64,000 bases of DNA from Halobacteriales archaeon QH_7_65_31. GTDB taxonomy: Archaea; Halobacteriota; Halobacteria; Halobacteriales; Haloarculaceae. Shown here piece by piece: positions 45,161-54,161 of the stretch (the stretch's first letter is position 1; each line of letters begins with the position of its first letter). Under the pieces are notes generated by a model, which worked only from the letters and a program-made list of their open reading frames with translations, did no database searches and was not told the DNA's origin. The stretch lies in the NCBI GenBank assembly GCA_003021785.1, contig PXQU01000014.1, positions 1 through 64,000 of the forward strand. Reading direction: 5' to 3'. The position numbers were made by a program, and so were the translations under genes.

Positions 45161-45186
45161 GCCCGGGCGTTGAACGATACGCTACT

Positions 45187-45339
45187 ATGGGCAAGAAGTC
45201 GAAAGCACAGAAGAAGCGACTCGGCAAGCTGGAGCGACAGAACAGTCGCGTGCCGGCGTGGGTCATCATGAAGACCGACCAGGACACCGTTCGGAATCCG
45301 AAGCGGCGCAACTGGCGGCGTAACGACACGGACGAATGA
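45187..45339 (+). CDS. rpl39e: Ribosomal protein eL39
   Basis: 50 residues beginning [21 protein letters not shown] and ending [14 protein letters not shown]; this is the standard small basic L39e, with the diagnostic [13 protein letters not shown] and NWRR. A component of the large subunit near the exit tunnel. Stop codon overlaps the start of rpl31e (ATGA). First gene of the operon. Confidence 0.97.
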   Translation: MGKKSKAQKKRLGKLERQNSRVPAWVIMKTDQDTVRNPKRRNWRRNDTDE

Positions 45340-45611
45340 GCGCGAGTGGCTTCGAGGAGCGTGTCGTCACCGTTCCGCTGCGCGACGCGAAGGCGGAAGC
45401 GAAGACGGCCCGCGCCGACAAGGCGATGCGTATCGTCCGCGAACAGCTCGCCAAGCAGTTCGCCGTCGACGAGGGCGACGTTCGCCTCGACCCGTCGATC
45501 AACGAGAAGATCTGGGAGCGCGGTCGCGCGAAGCCGCCGTCGAAGCTCCGCGTCCGCGCAGCCCGGTTCGACGAGGACGGCGAGACGGTCGTCGAAGCGG
45601 AGACCGCATAA
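45336..45611 (+). CDS. rpl31e: Ribosomal protein eL31
   Basis: 91 residues with the L31e core [36 protein letters not shown] and the Ile-Asn-Glu-Lys-Trp-type segment [29 protein letters not shown]. It sits at the exit tunnel beside L39e. Coupled to rpl39e (4-nt overlap) and followed by the aIF6 gene after one base. Confidence 0.96.
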   Translation: MSASGFEERVVTVPLRDAKAEAKTARADKAMRIVREQLAKQFAVDEGDVRLDPSINEKIWERGRAKPPSKLRVRAARFDEDGETVVEAETA

Positions 45612-45612
45612 C

Positions 45613-46226
45613 GTGCTCCGGGCGGCCCTCTCCGGCTCGTCAGCCGTCGGCGTCTTCGTGCGCGCCACCGACGACGTTCTGCTGGTCCGCCCCGACATGG
45701 CCGAGTCGCAACGAGCCACCTTCGCCGACGAGCTTGGCGTGCCGGCGTGTGCGACCACCGTCGCCGGCTCCGGCACTGTCGGCTCGCTCGCGACCGGGAA
45801 CGAGAACGGACTGCTCGTCTCGAACGGTATCACCGACCGCGAGCGCGAGCGAATCGCGCAGGTGACGGACCGACCGGTTCACGAGCTTCCGGGCAACATC
45901 AACGCCGCCGGCAACGTCGTCTTATGTAACGACGCCGGCGCGTACGTCCACCCGGATCTCACCCGCGAGGCCGTTCAGGCCGTCGAGACGGCCCTCGACG
46001 TGCCCGTCGAGCGGGGGACGGTGGCCGGTATTCACACCGTCGCGACGGCGGCCGTCGCGACCAACGACGGCGTCCTCTGTCATCCGAAGACGAGCGACGA
46101 GACGCTGGACCGGCTCGCCGATCACCTCGACCCGGACTCGTCGCCAACGAGGGCGGGTTCGTCTGCGGCGAGTCGACCACCGGGCCGGAGCTGGGACGTA
46201 TTGAATCCGCTCTCGGTTATCTGTAG
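45613..46226 (+). pseudogene. eif6: Translation initiation factor aIF6, frame-disrupted by a deletion
   Basis: GTG start one base after rpl31e. Residues 1-173 follow aIF6 closely ([52 protein letters not shown]). Just after DHLD the frame changes: the expected ending (segment beginning [13 protein letters not shown], then [16 protein letters not shown], stop at 46224-46226) is present but in another frame. About 16 codons (the usual VPxDVGTVNYGAPLV segment) are missing, a deletion of 3n+1 nt; 49 nt restores the normal 220-residue length. As read, the frame runs instead to 46272 and gives a 219-residue protein with an unrelated tail. aIF6 blocks premature subunit joining and is expected to be essential, so assembly error must be excluded. 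Confidence 0.85.
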
Positions 46227-46274
46227 CCGTCCCAGGTCGGAAGGTACTTCCGGCTCGCGCGGTCCATTTTGAGT

Positions 46275-46448
46275 ATGAGTGAGTACACAGTGAGCGGTCG
46301 ATTCGTCGCCCGCGACGGGTGGCAGGCGTTCGAAACGGCGATCGAGGCCGAAAACGAGTCGGTCGCGACGGAGCGAACGTACGCGAATCTCGGCTCGCAG
46401 CACGGGCTGAACCGGACGGAAATCGAGATCGAGGGGGTAGACGCATGA
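46275..46448 (+). CDS. rplX: Ribosomal protein LX (L18a/L20a family)
   Basis: 57 residues, MSEYTVSGRFVARDGWQAFE, TERTYANLGSQHGLNRTEIEIEGVDA, matching archaeal LX in both length and the YSxxGS(Q/R)HGLKR-type motif. It binds the large subunit at the L1/P-stalk side. Not part of any ORF seen above 60 codons. Stop overlaps the start of pfdA (ATGA). Usual archaeal order is rpl39e-rpl31e-aIF6-rplX-pfdA-ftsY, which is exactly what is seen. Confidence 0.95.
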   Translation: MSEYTVSGRFVARDGWQAFETAIEAENESVATERTYANLGSQHGLNRTEIEIEGVDA

Positions 46449-46915
46449 GCCTCGGCGGTGGCGGCGGTCAGATGGAGGAGATCCAACAGCAGATTCAGGC
46501 GATGAACGCGGAGGTCGAGTCCATCGAGGGTGAGATCGACGACCTCCGCGGGGAGCAGGCGGATATCGACGAGGCGACCGAGGCGATCGACGTGCTCGAT
46601 GACGGCTCGACCGTGCAGGTCCCGCTTGGCGGTGACGCGTACGTCCGCGCCACTATCGAGGATATGGACGAGATTATCGTCTCGCTTGGCGGCGGCTACG
46701 CGGCCGAACACGAGAGCGACGACGCCGTCGATACGCTCGAACGCAAGCGCGACTCCATCGACGACCGCATCGAGACGCTGCAGGGAGAGGTCTCCGAGAT
46801 CGAGACGCAGGTGGAGGAGCTCGAACAGCAGGCCCAGCAGATGCAACAACAGCAGATGCAGCAGATGCAACAGCAGATGGGCGGTCTCGGCGGCGGCGAC
46901 GGCGACGAGGAGTAA
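46445..46915 (+). CDS. pfdA: Prefoldin subunit alpha
   Basis: 156 residues with the alpha-prefoldin plan: two long coiled-coil helices (QQQIQAMNAEVESIEGEIDDLR and RDSIDDRIETLQGEVSEIETQV) either side of a beta region (GSTVQVPLGGDAYVRATIEDMDEIIVSLGGGY). The C-terminal tail is Gln/Met-rich then Gly/acidic. Part of the jellyfish-shaped hexamer that delivers unfolded proteins to chaperonin. Overlaps rplX by 4 nt and is followed by ftsY after 3 nt. Confidence 0.95.
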   Translation: MSLGGGGGQMEEIQQQIQAMNAEVESIEGEIDDLRGEQADIDEATEAIDVLDDGSTVQVPLGGDAYVRATIEDMDEIIVSLGGGYAAEHESDDAVDTLERKRDSIDDRIETLQGEVSEIETQVEELEQQAQQMQQQQMQQMQQQMGGLGGGDGDEE

Positions 46916-46918
46916 GGC

Positions 46919-47974
46919 ATGTTCGATTCGCTGAAGGAGACGCTCGGACGGTTCAAAGACGACGTCGAAGCGGAGACCGACGACCCGGAATCCGGATCGG
47001 ACGACGTCGAGACCGACGATCCCGACGGAGCCGACGCCGCGAGCGAGGAGGCGACGGCCGAGCCGGCGTCCAACGCGGTCGATCCGGAGGGCGACTCCAT
47101 CGCCGAGCGAGCGAAGCTGTTCGCCGCGGGCCAGACGAAGATCACCGCAGAGGAGCTGGAGGAGCCGCTCGAACAGCTGGAGTTCGCCCTGCTCGAAGGG
47201 GACGTGGAGATGAGCGTCGCCCGAGATATCGTCGAACAGCTCCGCGAGGAGCTGGTCGGAACGACCCGCGCACAGGTGAAAACCGGCGAGATCGTCATTC
47301 AGGAGGCCATCGGTAACGCCTTACTCGATGTCATCGACGTGGGCGGAATGGAGTTCGACGAGGAGATTGCCGCCCGCGAGAAGCCGGTCACGATCATCTT
47401 CACCGGCGTCAACGGCGTCGGTAAGACGACGACGATCGCTAAACTGGGTCGATACCTCGACGACCGCGGCTACGACGTGGTCCTCGCGAACGGTGACACC
47501 TACCGCGCCGGCGCGAACGAGCAGCTGCAAGAGCACGCCGACGCCCTCGACCTGAAACTCATCAGTCACGAACAGGGAGGCGATCCCGCCGCCGTCATCT
47601 ACGACGCCGTCGAGTACGCCGACGCCAACGACGTCGACGTCGTCCTCGGTGACACGGCCGGTCGGCTCCACACCGCCGACGATCTGATGGCACAGCTGGA
47701 GAAGATCGAGCGGGTCGTCGGCCCGGACATGACCATCTTCGCTGACGAGGCGGTCGCCGGACAGGACGCGACACGTCGAGCCAAACAGTTCGACGACGCG
47801 GCCGAAATCGACGGCGTAGTCCTGACGAAGGCGGACGCCGACTCGCAGGGCGGAGCCGCGATCTCGATCGCCGAGGTGACGGGCAAGCCGATCCTCTTCC
47901 TCGGCACGGGACAGGGGTACGACGACTTAGAGCGGTTCGATCCCGAGATCATCGTCGACCGGCTGACCGAGTAG
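46919..47974 (+). CDS. ftsY: Signal recognition particle receptor FtsY
   Basis: 351 residues. Acidic N-terminal domain (about 60 residues with many Asp/Glu, likely membrane-docking), then the NG domain: FTGVNGVGKTTTIAKLGRYLD (G1), VVLANGDTYRAGANEQLQEHAD (G2), DVVLGDTAGRLH (G3), TKADADSQGGAAIS (G4), and the GTP-closing GTGQGYDDLERF. It docks the ribosome-SRP complex at the membrane. Last gene of the operon. Confidence 0.95.
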   Translation: MFDSLKETLGRFKDDVEAETDDPESGSDDVETDDPDGADAASEEATAEPASNAVDPEGDSIAERAKLFAAGQTKITAEELEEPLEQLEFALLEGDVEMSVARDIVEQLREELVGTTRAQVKTGEIVIQEAIGNALLDVIDVGGMEFDEEIAAREKPVTIIFTGVNGVGKTTTIAKLGRYLDDRGYDVVLANGDTYRAGANEQLQEHADALDLKLISHEQGGDPAAVIYDAVEYADANDVDVVLGDTAGRLHTADDLMAQLEKIERVVGPDMTIFADEAVAGQDATRRAKQFDDAAEIDGVVLTKADADSQGGAAISIAEVTGKPILFLGTGQGYDDLERFDPEIIVDRLTE

Positions 47975-48028
47975 CGCGGCGAACATGTTCCTCCCGGCTC
48001 CTACGAGGGACCGGCGCGTACGGCACGT

Positions 48029-48487
48029 ATGCCACGGACTCGGACAGCCGCTCGCGAGCGCGAGACGAGCTGTGACCTGTGTGAGCAGTCGGTCGCTCCG
48101 GAGCAGACGCTGACCGTCGAGACCGACGCGGACGACCGGACGCTGTGTTCCTTCTGTGCGCGGTCGCTGTTCGACGTCGAGAGCGGTCCGGTTCGCGTCG
48201 ACACGTCCGAGCACACCGAGCCCGAGCGACAGCTCGCACCGACGGAGGGTGAGCGCGCTCGCGACGTGGCGTGGCGGCCGACGCGCCGACGGGGAGACGG
48301 TCTCACCGGCGCGCTCCTCCACTACCACCGGCTGTCGCTCTCGCTGCTGTGGGCCATCCACCGGACGAACGTCCGGCTCATCGAGCGCGTGCTCGACGAC
48401 GTCGACACGCAGACGGTCGTCACGATGGGGATGTTGCTCGCGACGATAACGACGGTGGCACTCGTCGCCGTCGCGATCGCGGCGTAG
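48029..48487 (+). CDS. Zinc-ribbon single-helix membrane protein of unknown function
   Basis: 152 residues. N-terminal zinc-ribbon-like pair SCDLCEQSV (Cys15, Cys18) and LCSFCARSLF (Cys40, Cys43), a linker with many Arg/Asp, then a C-terminal membrane helix (VVTMGMLLATITTVALVAVAIAA). It is probably a membrane-tethered cytoplasmic zinc protein. No family recognised. It lies after ftsY and is convergent with the S9 peptidase gene, 11 bp apart. Confidence 0.6.
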   Translation: MPRTRTAARERETSCDLCEQSVAPEQTLTVETDADDRTLCSFCARSLFDVESGPVRVDTSEHTEPERQLAPTEGERARDVAWRPTRRRGDGLTGALLHYHRLSLSLLWAIHRTNVRLIERVLDDVDTQTVVTMGMLLATITTVALVAVAIAA

Positions 48488-48498
48488 CTACCCCGCTC

Positions 48499-50517
48499 TC
48501 ACTCGTCGTCTTGCTCACCGACCGACAGCCCGTCGTTCCGTTCTCGCTCCAGTGCCGGCGACACGTCGTGATGCTCGGAGTAGCCGTCGAACCAGCGCAC
48601 GATCCGCTCGATTCGGTCGACGACATGGCCGGGCTCTCCAGAGCGCGACAGCTCGTGGCCCTCCCGCGGGTAGCGAACGAATCGCGTCTCGACGCCGTTG
48701 CGCCGCAGCGAGCGATACAACAGCTCGCCGTTACAGATCGGCACGCGGTAATCGTTCTCGGAGTGAACGACGAGCGTCGGCGTCTCCACCTGATCGGCGT
48801 AGCTGGCCGGTGAGTGGTCGGCCAGTCGGGCCGCGTCGGCCCACGGGAGCGCGTCGAAATCGCCTTCGACGAGCTGGTAGGCTCCGTCGGTCGAGCCGTA
48901 GAAGGAGGTGAGATCGTAGACGCCTCGCTGTGCGACGGCGCCCTCGAAGCGGTCGGTGTGGCCGACCATCCACGCAGTCATGTAGCCGCCGAAGGAGCCA
49001 CCGGTGAGGAACTGCTGGTCCTCGTCCACCTGTTCGTGGTCGGCCGCGCGGTCAGCCCCCGCGAGCACGTCGGCCATCGTCACGTCGCCCCAGTCGTCCG
49101 CGATGGCTTTGGTGAACTCGTCGCCGTAGCCGACCGAGCCGCGCGGATTCGACCAGAAGACGGCGTAGCCACGTGCTGCGAGCGTCTGGAACTCGTGGAA
49201 CAGGGAGGCTCCGGTCCACGCGACGTGTGGGCCGCCGTGGACCTCGACGGCCAGAGGGTAGGTCTCCCCGTCGCGTGCACCCGGCGGAAGCATGAGCCAG
49301 CCGTCGATCTCGTGGCCGTCGCGCTCGATCGTGAGTGATTCGACAGGCGCGATCGCGCGCGATTCGAGATACGCCTCGTTCACGTTCGAGAGCCGGCGAC
49401 GGCCGTGCTCGTCGTTAGCTTCGCCCTCGGTGTCGTACGCGAACGCGTCGGCGGGATGCGTCGCCGTGGCGCGCACAGCCGCGACCGTTCCGCCGGCCGC
49501 GTGTACGCCGCTGATCTCCCCGTCCGTGGTGAGGTGGTCGAGCCCGTCGTCGGTCGCGCGTCGGATCGCGACCTCGCCAGTCTCCGGGGTCGTGAAGTAG
49601 AGGTCCCCGTCGTCCCAGCTGTACGTCCGCGCCCGGTGGAGCGTCCGGTCGAGATCGGCGGTGACGACCGCCTCCGTGTCGGTCTCGGGATCGTACACAC
49701 AGAGGTCGGTCTGTTGCATCGACCACCGTTCCGGCTGCGTGCGCGGATAGGCGAGTCGGCCGTCGTCGGCAACAGCGACCGCCGGCCCCCCGTCGGTCGT
49801 CGTGGTGACCGTCGTCGGCTCACCGCCGTCGGCGGGAACGCGCTCGATGTCGAACGCGATGGAGTCGTCGGGGTCCTCGACGGGGGTCTTGACGCTGTAG
49901 TAGAGCTCCGACTCGCTCGCCCACGCCGGGAACCGGAAGTCGCGGTCGCCGTCGGTGAGCCGCGTCACCGACTCCGTCTCGATATCGACGACGTAGACGT
50001 GTGAGCGACCGCCGTCGAAGTAGGACTCGGCGGCGCGGTAGACGGTGCGGTCGTGGACCTGCGGGTCTGGCGTCTCGCGCTCGTACTCGTCGTCGGAGTC
50101 GATGTCCTGTCCCGCCTCGCGCTCGTCGGGCCGGGTAGTCTGCGTGAACGCGATTCGCGTCCCGTCCGGCGACCACGCCAGCGACTCGACGCCACCACCG
50201 ACGTTCGTGACGCGTTCGGACTCTCCGCCGGAGACGGGGAGCACGCGGAGCTGTGGGCCGGCTTCCCCGCGATCGGAGACGAACGCCAGCCGGTCACCCG
50301 ACGGCGACCACCGCGGCTGTGAGTCGGTCCCCTCGCGCGCGGTGAGCCGCGACGGGTCGCCGTTGCCGTCGGCCGGAGCCGTGTGTATCGTCCGTTCGTC
50401 CTCCTCGTCGTCTCGCGGCTGGCGACGGCAGAACGCGACCGTCTCACCGTCCGGGGCGACACGCACGCCCGAGACGTGCGCGATGTCGTGGTAGTCCGCT
50501 GCACTGATAGTCTCCAT
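48499..50517 (-). CDS. S9 family prolyl oligopeptidase-type serine peptidase
   Basis: 672 residues from the ATG at 50517 (677 from 50532). N-terminal beta-propeller of WD-like repeats (FCRRQPRDDEEDE, SGDRLAFVSDRG, SLAWSPDGTRIAFT), C-terminal alpha/beta-hydrolase domain with the triad Ser508 (GGSFGGY), Asp589 (SENDYRVP) and His621 (REGHELSRS). No signal peptide, so cytoplasmic. It likely cleaves short peptides after Pro or Ala or removes acylated N-terminal residues. Confidence 0.9.
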   Translation of the reverse strand: METISAADYHDIAHVSGVRVAPDGETVAFCRRQPRDDEEDERTIHTAPADGNGDPSRLTAREGTDSQPRWSPSGDRLAFVSDRGEAGPQLRVLPVSGGESERVTNVGGGVESLAWSPDGTRIAFTQTTRPDEREAGQDIDSDDEYERETPDPQVHDRTVYRAAESYFDGGRSHVYVVDIETESVTRLTDGDRDFRFPAWASESELYYSVKTPVEDPDDSIAFDIERVPADGGEPTTVTTTTDGGPAVAVADDGRLAYPRTQPERWSMQQTDLCVYDPETDTEAVVTADLDRTLHRARTYSWDDGDLYFTTPETGEVAIRRATDDGLDHLTTDGEISGVHAAGGTVAAVRATATHPADAFAYDTEGEANDEHGRRRLSNVNEAYLESRAIAPVESLTIERDGHEIDGWLMLPPGARDGETYPLAVEVHGGPHVAWTGASLFHEFQTLAARGYAVFWSNPRGSVGYGDEFTKAIADDWGDVTMADVLAGADRAADHEQVDEDQQFLTGGSFGGYMTAWMVGHTDRFEGAVAQRGVYDLTSFYGSTDGAYQLVEGDFDALPWADAARLADHSPASYADQVETPTLVVHSENDYRVPICNGELLYRSLRRNGVETRFVRYPREGHELSRSGEPGHVVDRIERIVRWFDGYSEHHDVSPALERERNDGLSVGEQDDE

Positions 50518-50565
50518 GATGGGGGGAGACACCCCACCGAGAAGAAACTGGTCCCCCGTCGTCGG

Positions 50566-51021
50566 CTACGCGTCGCTGTACTCGCGGCGGTAGCTCTTGA
50601 ACTCCGTGCGGTGGGCCTCTTCGTCCGCGAGGATCTCGACGGCGAGGTCCTCGGTCACGGGGTCGTCTGCGGCCTCGGCGGCCTCGATGAGCGACCGGTA
50701 GGTGTCGATGGCGTCGTTCTCCGCTTCGAGGACCCCGTCGATGACGGAGAGCACGTTGGCAGGGTCTTCCGGCGGCTGGAGACTGTCCTGTCTGGCTTCG
50801 AACCCGCCGCTGGCCGGTGGGCGCGCGCCGAGCTGTTTGAGCCGCTCGCCGAGCATCTGGGCGTGTTGAATCTCTTCCTGTGTGGCGTCCTGCCGGAGCC
50901 CCTCCTTCACCTCCTGAGCGCGGACGCCGTCGAGGACGACGCTGTTCGTCAGGTAGTTCATGATCGTCTCCATCTCGTCGCCGTACGCCTTTCTGAGCAG
51001 CCGTATCACGTCGTCCGACAT
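50566..51021 (-). CDS. Ferritin-like domain protein (DPS/bacterioferritin-type fold)
   Basis: 151 residues, four-helix bundle with repeated Glu/His ligands typical of the ferritin-like fold: DEMETIMNYLTNSVVLDG, EEIQHAQMLGERLKQLGA (ExxHxxxxxE-type), EAENDAIDTYRSLIEAAEAA and LADEEAHRTEF. The spacing matches the ferritin-like superfamily proteins widespread in archaea. A di-iron centre and a role in iron storage or oxidative stress are likely but not shown. Between an S9 peptidase and SRP54. Confidence 0.85.
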   Translation of the reverse strand: MSDDVIRLLRKAYGDEMETIMNYLTNSVVLDGVRAQEVKEGLRQDATQEEIQHAQMLGERLKQLGARPPASGGFEARQDSLQPPEDPANVLSVIDGVLEAENDAIDTYRSLIEAAEAADDPVTEDLAVEILADEEAHRTEFKSYRREYSDA

Positions 51022-51075
51022 AGCTATGGTATCGCGCGGCCGGCAGATAACGCTACCGCTCGTTCGACGGAAAAG

Positions 51076-51083
51076 GGTTTACC
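51076..51083 (+). promoter_or_regulatory. TATA-like element of srp54
   Basis: GGTTTACC about 27-28 nt before the ATG at 51108. The spacing favours a leaderless mRNA. Confidence 0.5.
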
Positions 51084-51107
51084 GTGTCGATAATGTAGAT
51101 CGGACAA

Positions 51108-52493
51108 ATGGTGCTTGACGATCTGGGAAGCTCACTCCGTAGCAGCTTAGACCAGCTGCGCGGGCAATCCCGTCTCGACGAGGAGGACGTCGAGACCATC
51201 GTGAAAGAGATTCAGCGGTCGCTCCTCCAGGCCGACGTCTCCGTCGATCTGGTGATGGACCTCTCGGCGGATATCCGCGAGCGCGCACTGGACGAGGAGC
51301 CGCCGGCGGGAACCTCTGCCCGCGATCACGTGCTCCGTATCGTCTACGAGGAGCTGGTCGGTCTCGTCGGTGAATCGACCGACCTGCCGCTCGAAGAGCA
51401 GACGATCATGCTCGCCGGACTCCAAGGGTCGGGGAAGACGACCACCGCGGCGAAGATGGCGTGGTGGTTCTCGAAGAAGGGACTCCGACCGGGCGTCGTC
51501 CAGACGGACACGTTCCGCCCGGGCGCGTACGATCAGGCCAAGCAGATGGCCGAACGCGCCGAGGTGGAGTTCTACGGCGAACCCGACAACGACGATCCCG
51601 TCGAGATCGCCGAGAACGGGCGAGACGAGCTGTCGGACGTAGACGTACTCATCGTGGATACGGCGGGCCGCCACGCGCTCGAAGAGACGCTCATCGACGA
51701 GCTGGAGGAGATCGAATCGACCGTCGAGCCGGATCGGAACCTGCTCGTGCTCGACGCGGCGATCGGGCAGGGGGCCGAGGAGCAGGCCGACCGCTTCGAC
51801 GGAGCCGTCGGTATCGACGGCGTCGCCATCACCAAGCTCGACGGGACGGCGAAGGGTGGTGGTGCGCTCGCGGCCGTCGACCGAACGGACTCCTCGATCG
51901 CGTTCCTCGGAACCGGCGAGGAGGTGCAGGACATCGAGCGATTCGAACCGGACGGGTTCATCTCCCGACTGCTCGGGATGGGCGATCTCAAACAGCTCAC
52001 CGAGCGTGTCGAGCGCGCGATGGAGGAGACCGGCCAAGACGAAGACGACTGGGACCCCGAGTCGATGATGGACGGGGAGTTCACCCTCCACGATATGCGA
52101 AAGCAGATGCAGGCGATGAACAACATGGGGCCGCTCTCGCAGGTCATGGACATGATCCCGGGACTCGGCGGCGGGCTCAAGGATCAGCTTCCCGACGACG
52201 CCATGGACGTGACCCAAGAGCGGATGCGTGATTTCGAGGTCATCATGGACTCGATGACCGACGCCGAACTCAACAACCCCCGTTCGATCTCGAAATCACA
52301 GATCGAACGGATCGCGCGCGGCTCTGGCAAGGACGAATCACAGGTTCAGGAGCTGCTCGAACAGCACAAGATGATGGACCGGATGATGGACCAGTTCTCT
52401 GGCATGGGCGACGGCGACATGCAGCGGATGATGAAGCAGATGGGCGGCGGTGGCGGCGGTGGTCTCGGCGGCATGGGGCCGTTCGGCGACTAA
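51108..52493 (+). CDS. srp54: Signal recognition particle protein SRP54
   Basis: 461 residues. N domain ([16 protein letters not shown]), G domain with [15 protein letters not shown] (G1), [16 protein letters not shown] (G2), [13 protein letters not shown] (G3), [15 protein letters not shown] (G4), then the Met-rich M domain ([22 protein letters not shown] and the terminal [24 protein letters not shown]). It binds signal peptides and 7S RNA. FtsY lies 3.1 kb upstream, so both protein arms of the targeting pathway are nearby. No SRP RNA gene was seen. Confidence 0.95.
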   Translation: MVLDDLGSSLRSSLDQLRGQSRLDEEDVETIVKEIQRSLLQADVSVDLVMDLSADIRERALDEEPPAGTSARDHVLRIVYEELVGLVGESTDLPLEEQTIMLAGLQGSGKTTTAAKMAWWFSKKGLRPGVVQTDTFRPGAYDQAKQMAERAEVEFYGEPDNDDPVEIAENGRDELSDVDVLIVDTAGRHALEETLIDELEEIESTVEPDRNLLVLDAAIGQGAEEQADRFDGAVGIDGVAITKLDGTAKGGGALAAVDRTDSSIAFLGTGEEVQDIERFEPDGFISRLLGMGDLKQLTERVERAMEETGQDEDDWDPESMMDGEFTLHDMRKQMQAMNNMGPLSQVMDMIPGLGGGLKDQLPDDAMDVTQERMRDFEVIMDSMTDAELNNPRSISKSQIERIARGSGKDESQVQELLEQHKMMDRMMDQFSGMGDGDMQRMMKQMGGGGGGGLGGMGPFGD

Positions 52494-52650
52494 TCTCCCG
52501 GCGCTCCTGACTTCCCTCACACCGCACACGCTCGCACGGCGAGGGGCTGGCCACCGCAATCGTTGATGTGGGTTCAACGGACCCGTCGTCGGGAGTGGTT
52601 CTGTCGCGGATGAAAACGCTTTTTCACGCCGGTCGTGTCGTTGTGATTGA

Positions 52651-52724
52651 GCCGCCTTAGCTCAGACTGGGAGAGCACTCGACTGAAGATCGAGCTGTCC
52701 CCCGTTCAAATCGGGGAGGCGGCA
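52651..52724 (+). tRNA. tRNA-Phe (GAA anticodon), integration site
   Basis: 74-nt cloverleaf: acceptor GCCGCCT with AGGCGGC, discriminator A, D-stem GCTC/GAGC, anticodon arm CTCGACTGAAGATCGAG (anticodon GAA), and T-arm CCCCG-TTCAAAT-CGGGG. No intron, no encoded CCA. Its last 30 nt recur twice downstream (61478 and 61629), so it is the attachment site of an integrated element. Confidence 0.96.
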
Positions 52725-52726
52725 TA
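52695..52726. repeat. attL: 3' end of tRNA-Phe
   Basis: The 32 nt that include the T-arm and 3' acceptor of tRNA-Phe. They match attR1 (61478-61509) at 30 of 32 positions and contain the 22-nt stretch 52704-52725 that is identical to attR2 (61629-61650). Confidence 0.85.
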
Positions 52727-53131
52727 CTTGTTTCGGGTCGAACCACAATCACCGCACAGCGTTGCGATTGCCCCGATTTCGACGGGAAATCGTCGGGAGA
52801 TTTGAACCCGTCACAGCACGCGACCTCGCGCTTGCTTGCGTTTCACGAGATTCGACGCGGGCCAGTATGTTAAAATCACGGAGCCGAGTGGACGTGAAGC
52901 GAAATCACATCCCACATATACGAACCCAGAGAGACGCAGAGATATACGCGCTCTCCGGTTAAAGTGACTCTTCGATACATCACGGGGACGGTCCTCGTCT
53001 CGACGGAGAGAACGGGGATGACGCGTTCGCTATACAACAGAAGACCTGAGGCGTCACAGGTGTCACAGGGTGGGTGCAAGTCGTCGTCGAACAACCGATG
53101 AGAAACAGTACGTGTCGTGAATATAGGGTCA
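52727..53131. other. Left-end intergenic region of the element
   Basis: 405 bp with no convincing gene. It holds one GTCAC-N4-GTCAC motif at 53053-53066 and, at about 52798-52815, a sequence resembling a reversed tRNA T-arm that does not fold into a tRNA. Sequence near 53117-53130 may be the terminator side of the next minus-strand gene. Confidence 0.5.
53053..53070 (+). repeat. Element motif copy 1: GTCAC-N4-GTCAC
   Basis: GTCACAGGTGTCACAGGG. Two GTCAC half-sites 9 bp apart on the plus strand. It lies just downstream of the stop of the zinc-ribbon gene (53132) and is one of four related copies, all in this element. Confidence 0.7.
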
Positions 53132-53515
53132 TCAACCCCGCAAGAATCCGAGAACGTTGTCGGTGACGTGCAGGAGTCCCCACAATGGTAACCCGATGAC
53201 GAGTGTCCCGAACCAGAAGATGAACATGGCAATGGGTAACGGATGAGGAAAGGCAGTGATGGGCAGACCGACTGCATTGAGTCCGATGGCAGCCAAGAAC
53301 GACACAAGCGCTAGAACGTTTACTGTCCAGAGTGCGCGACGAGGTGACTGGAACGGACCATGGGGGTTAGACAAGTCCCACGAGTCGCCCTCTGTCGAGG
53401 TCTCCACATCGGCGGTGTCTGGCTCATGGTCGTCTCCGACTGCGGTACCACACTCGGGACAGCACGAGGCATCGTCAGCAATCTCTGAACTACACCGTTG
53501 GCAGTAGTCAGGCAT
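53132..53515 (-). CDS. Zinc-ribbon membrane protein of unknown function
   Basis: 127 residues. N-terminal zinc ribbon: C5-x2-C8 and the second knuckle CCPECGT (residues 18-24), then an acidic linker, then a hydrophobic region of about two to three helices (LWTVNVLALVSFLAAIGLNAV, AMFIFWFGTLVIGLPLWGLL). Such zinc-ribbon plus membrane architectures are common in haloarchaeal genomes. First gene inside the element, on the strand opposite to replication genes. Function not recognised. Confidence 0.7.
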   Translation of the reverse strand: MPDYCQRCSSEIADDASCCPECGTAVGDDHEPDTADVETSTEGDSWDLSNPHGPFQSPRRALWTVNVLALVSFLAAIGLNAVGLPITAFPHPLPIAMFIFWFGTLVIGLPLWGLLHVTDNVLGFLRG

Positions 53516-54027
53516 GCCACGGCGCTCGGAGAAGACGCCAGTAGGCCTGGTGGCAGAAAATCATATTCCGGAATCTCGAAAATCACACAAATAGACATTC
53601 TCCTTCTCGCTGTGTGCCTTGTCTCTGAACTAGTCCGATTCGTTGTCTCTGTGCTCACTTCACGGAAACCGAGGAGCAAGGTAGTGTGCTCGCGTTCGTT
53701 GATGCAGGCCCCTACGTCGCATCAGTCACGCTTCCAACCGCTTAGACGCGGGCTGTCTGCGTTGACGGGGGTATAATATATTTAATAACGGGTGGGATTT
53801 TGGATGTCATCCTACGGTTAACGTGATACCAGCGAATCCAAGATTTTGACTATGTGTCGGTCTATATCCCCGACTTCAATCTGGCAAATGGTCATTCCGC
53901 ACCTCAAATTCCGTTTGAGGTTAGGAAAACAAATCGAATGGCAATCTGAGTTTTCAATCCAATATCTTAGCATGTTATCCGTCTACACGAGATGGTCATT
54001 GCTATCTATAGGTGATGTATGGATGCA
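53516..54027. other. Gene-free AT-rich region of the element, possible replication/promoter zone
   Basis: 512 bp with no reliable gene. It contains a strongly AT-rich block at about 53771-53789 (GTATAATATATTTAATAAC), an 8-bp perfect hairpin at 53901-53921 (ACCTCAAA / TTTGAGGT, 5-nt loop), and a TATA-like element at 54003-54010 that fits the small gene at 54028. The AT-rich block plus a hairpin upstream of the helicase gene is a plausible origin or regulatory site, but no iterons are seen in it. Confidence 0.5.
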
Positions 54028-54150
54028 ATGTCGCAAACAAGCATTGTAGTCGCGGCGGAAACGCGTGACAACCTTCGCGCGTTGAAGACAGGCGGACAGA
54101 CCTACGACGACGTGCTCGTTGAACTGATGAAACACTACGAGGAGTCGTAA
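54028..54150 (+). CDS. Small ribbon-helix-helix (antitoxin/CopG-like) protein
   Basis: 40 residues (43 if started at the ATG at 54019). The pattern SQTSIVVAAETRDNLRAL followed by TYDDVLVELMKHYEE is the beta strand plus two helices of a ribbon-helix-helix domain, as in many small haloarchaeal VapB-like proteins. No toxin gene is adjacent. It lies 11 bp before the helicase gene, so it may be its regulator. A TATA element at 54003-54010 supports the start at 54028. Confidence 0.6.
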   Translation: MSQTSIVVAAETRDNLRALKTGGQTYDDVLVELMKHYEES

Positions 54151-54161
54151 TTTTCGAGGTA

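Noticed and set aside
52793-52816. Sequence like a reversed tRNA T-arm (GATTTGAACCCG)
   Set aside because: Only a 4-bp stem and no acceptor, D or anticodon arm can be drawn; treated as chance or remnant.
53846-54049. 67-codon plus-strand frame before the ribbon-helix-helix gene
   Set aside because: Poor composition, overlaps the promoter region of the helicase block, no family.
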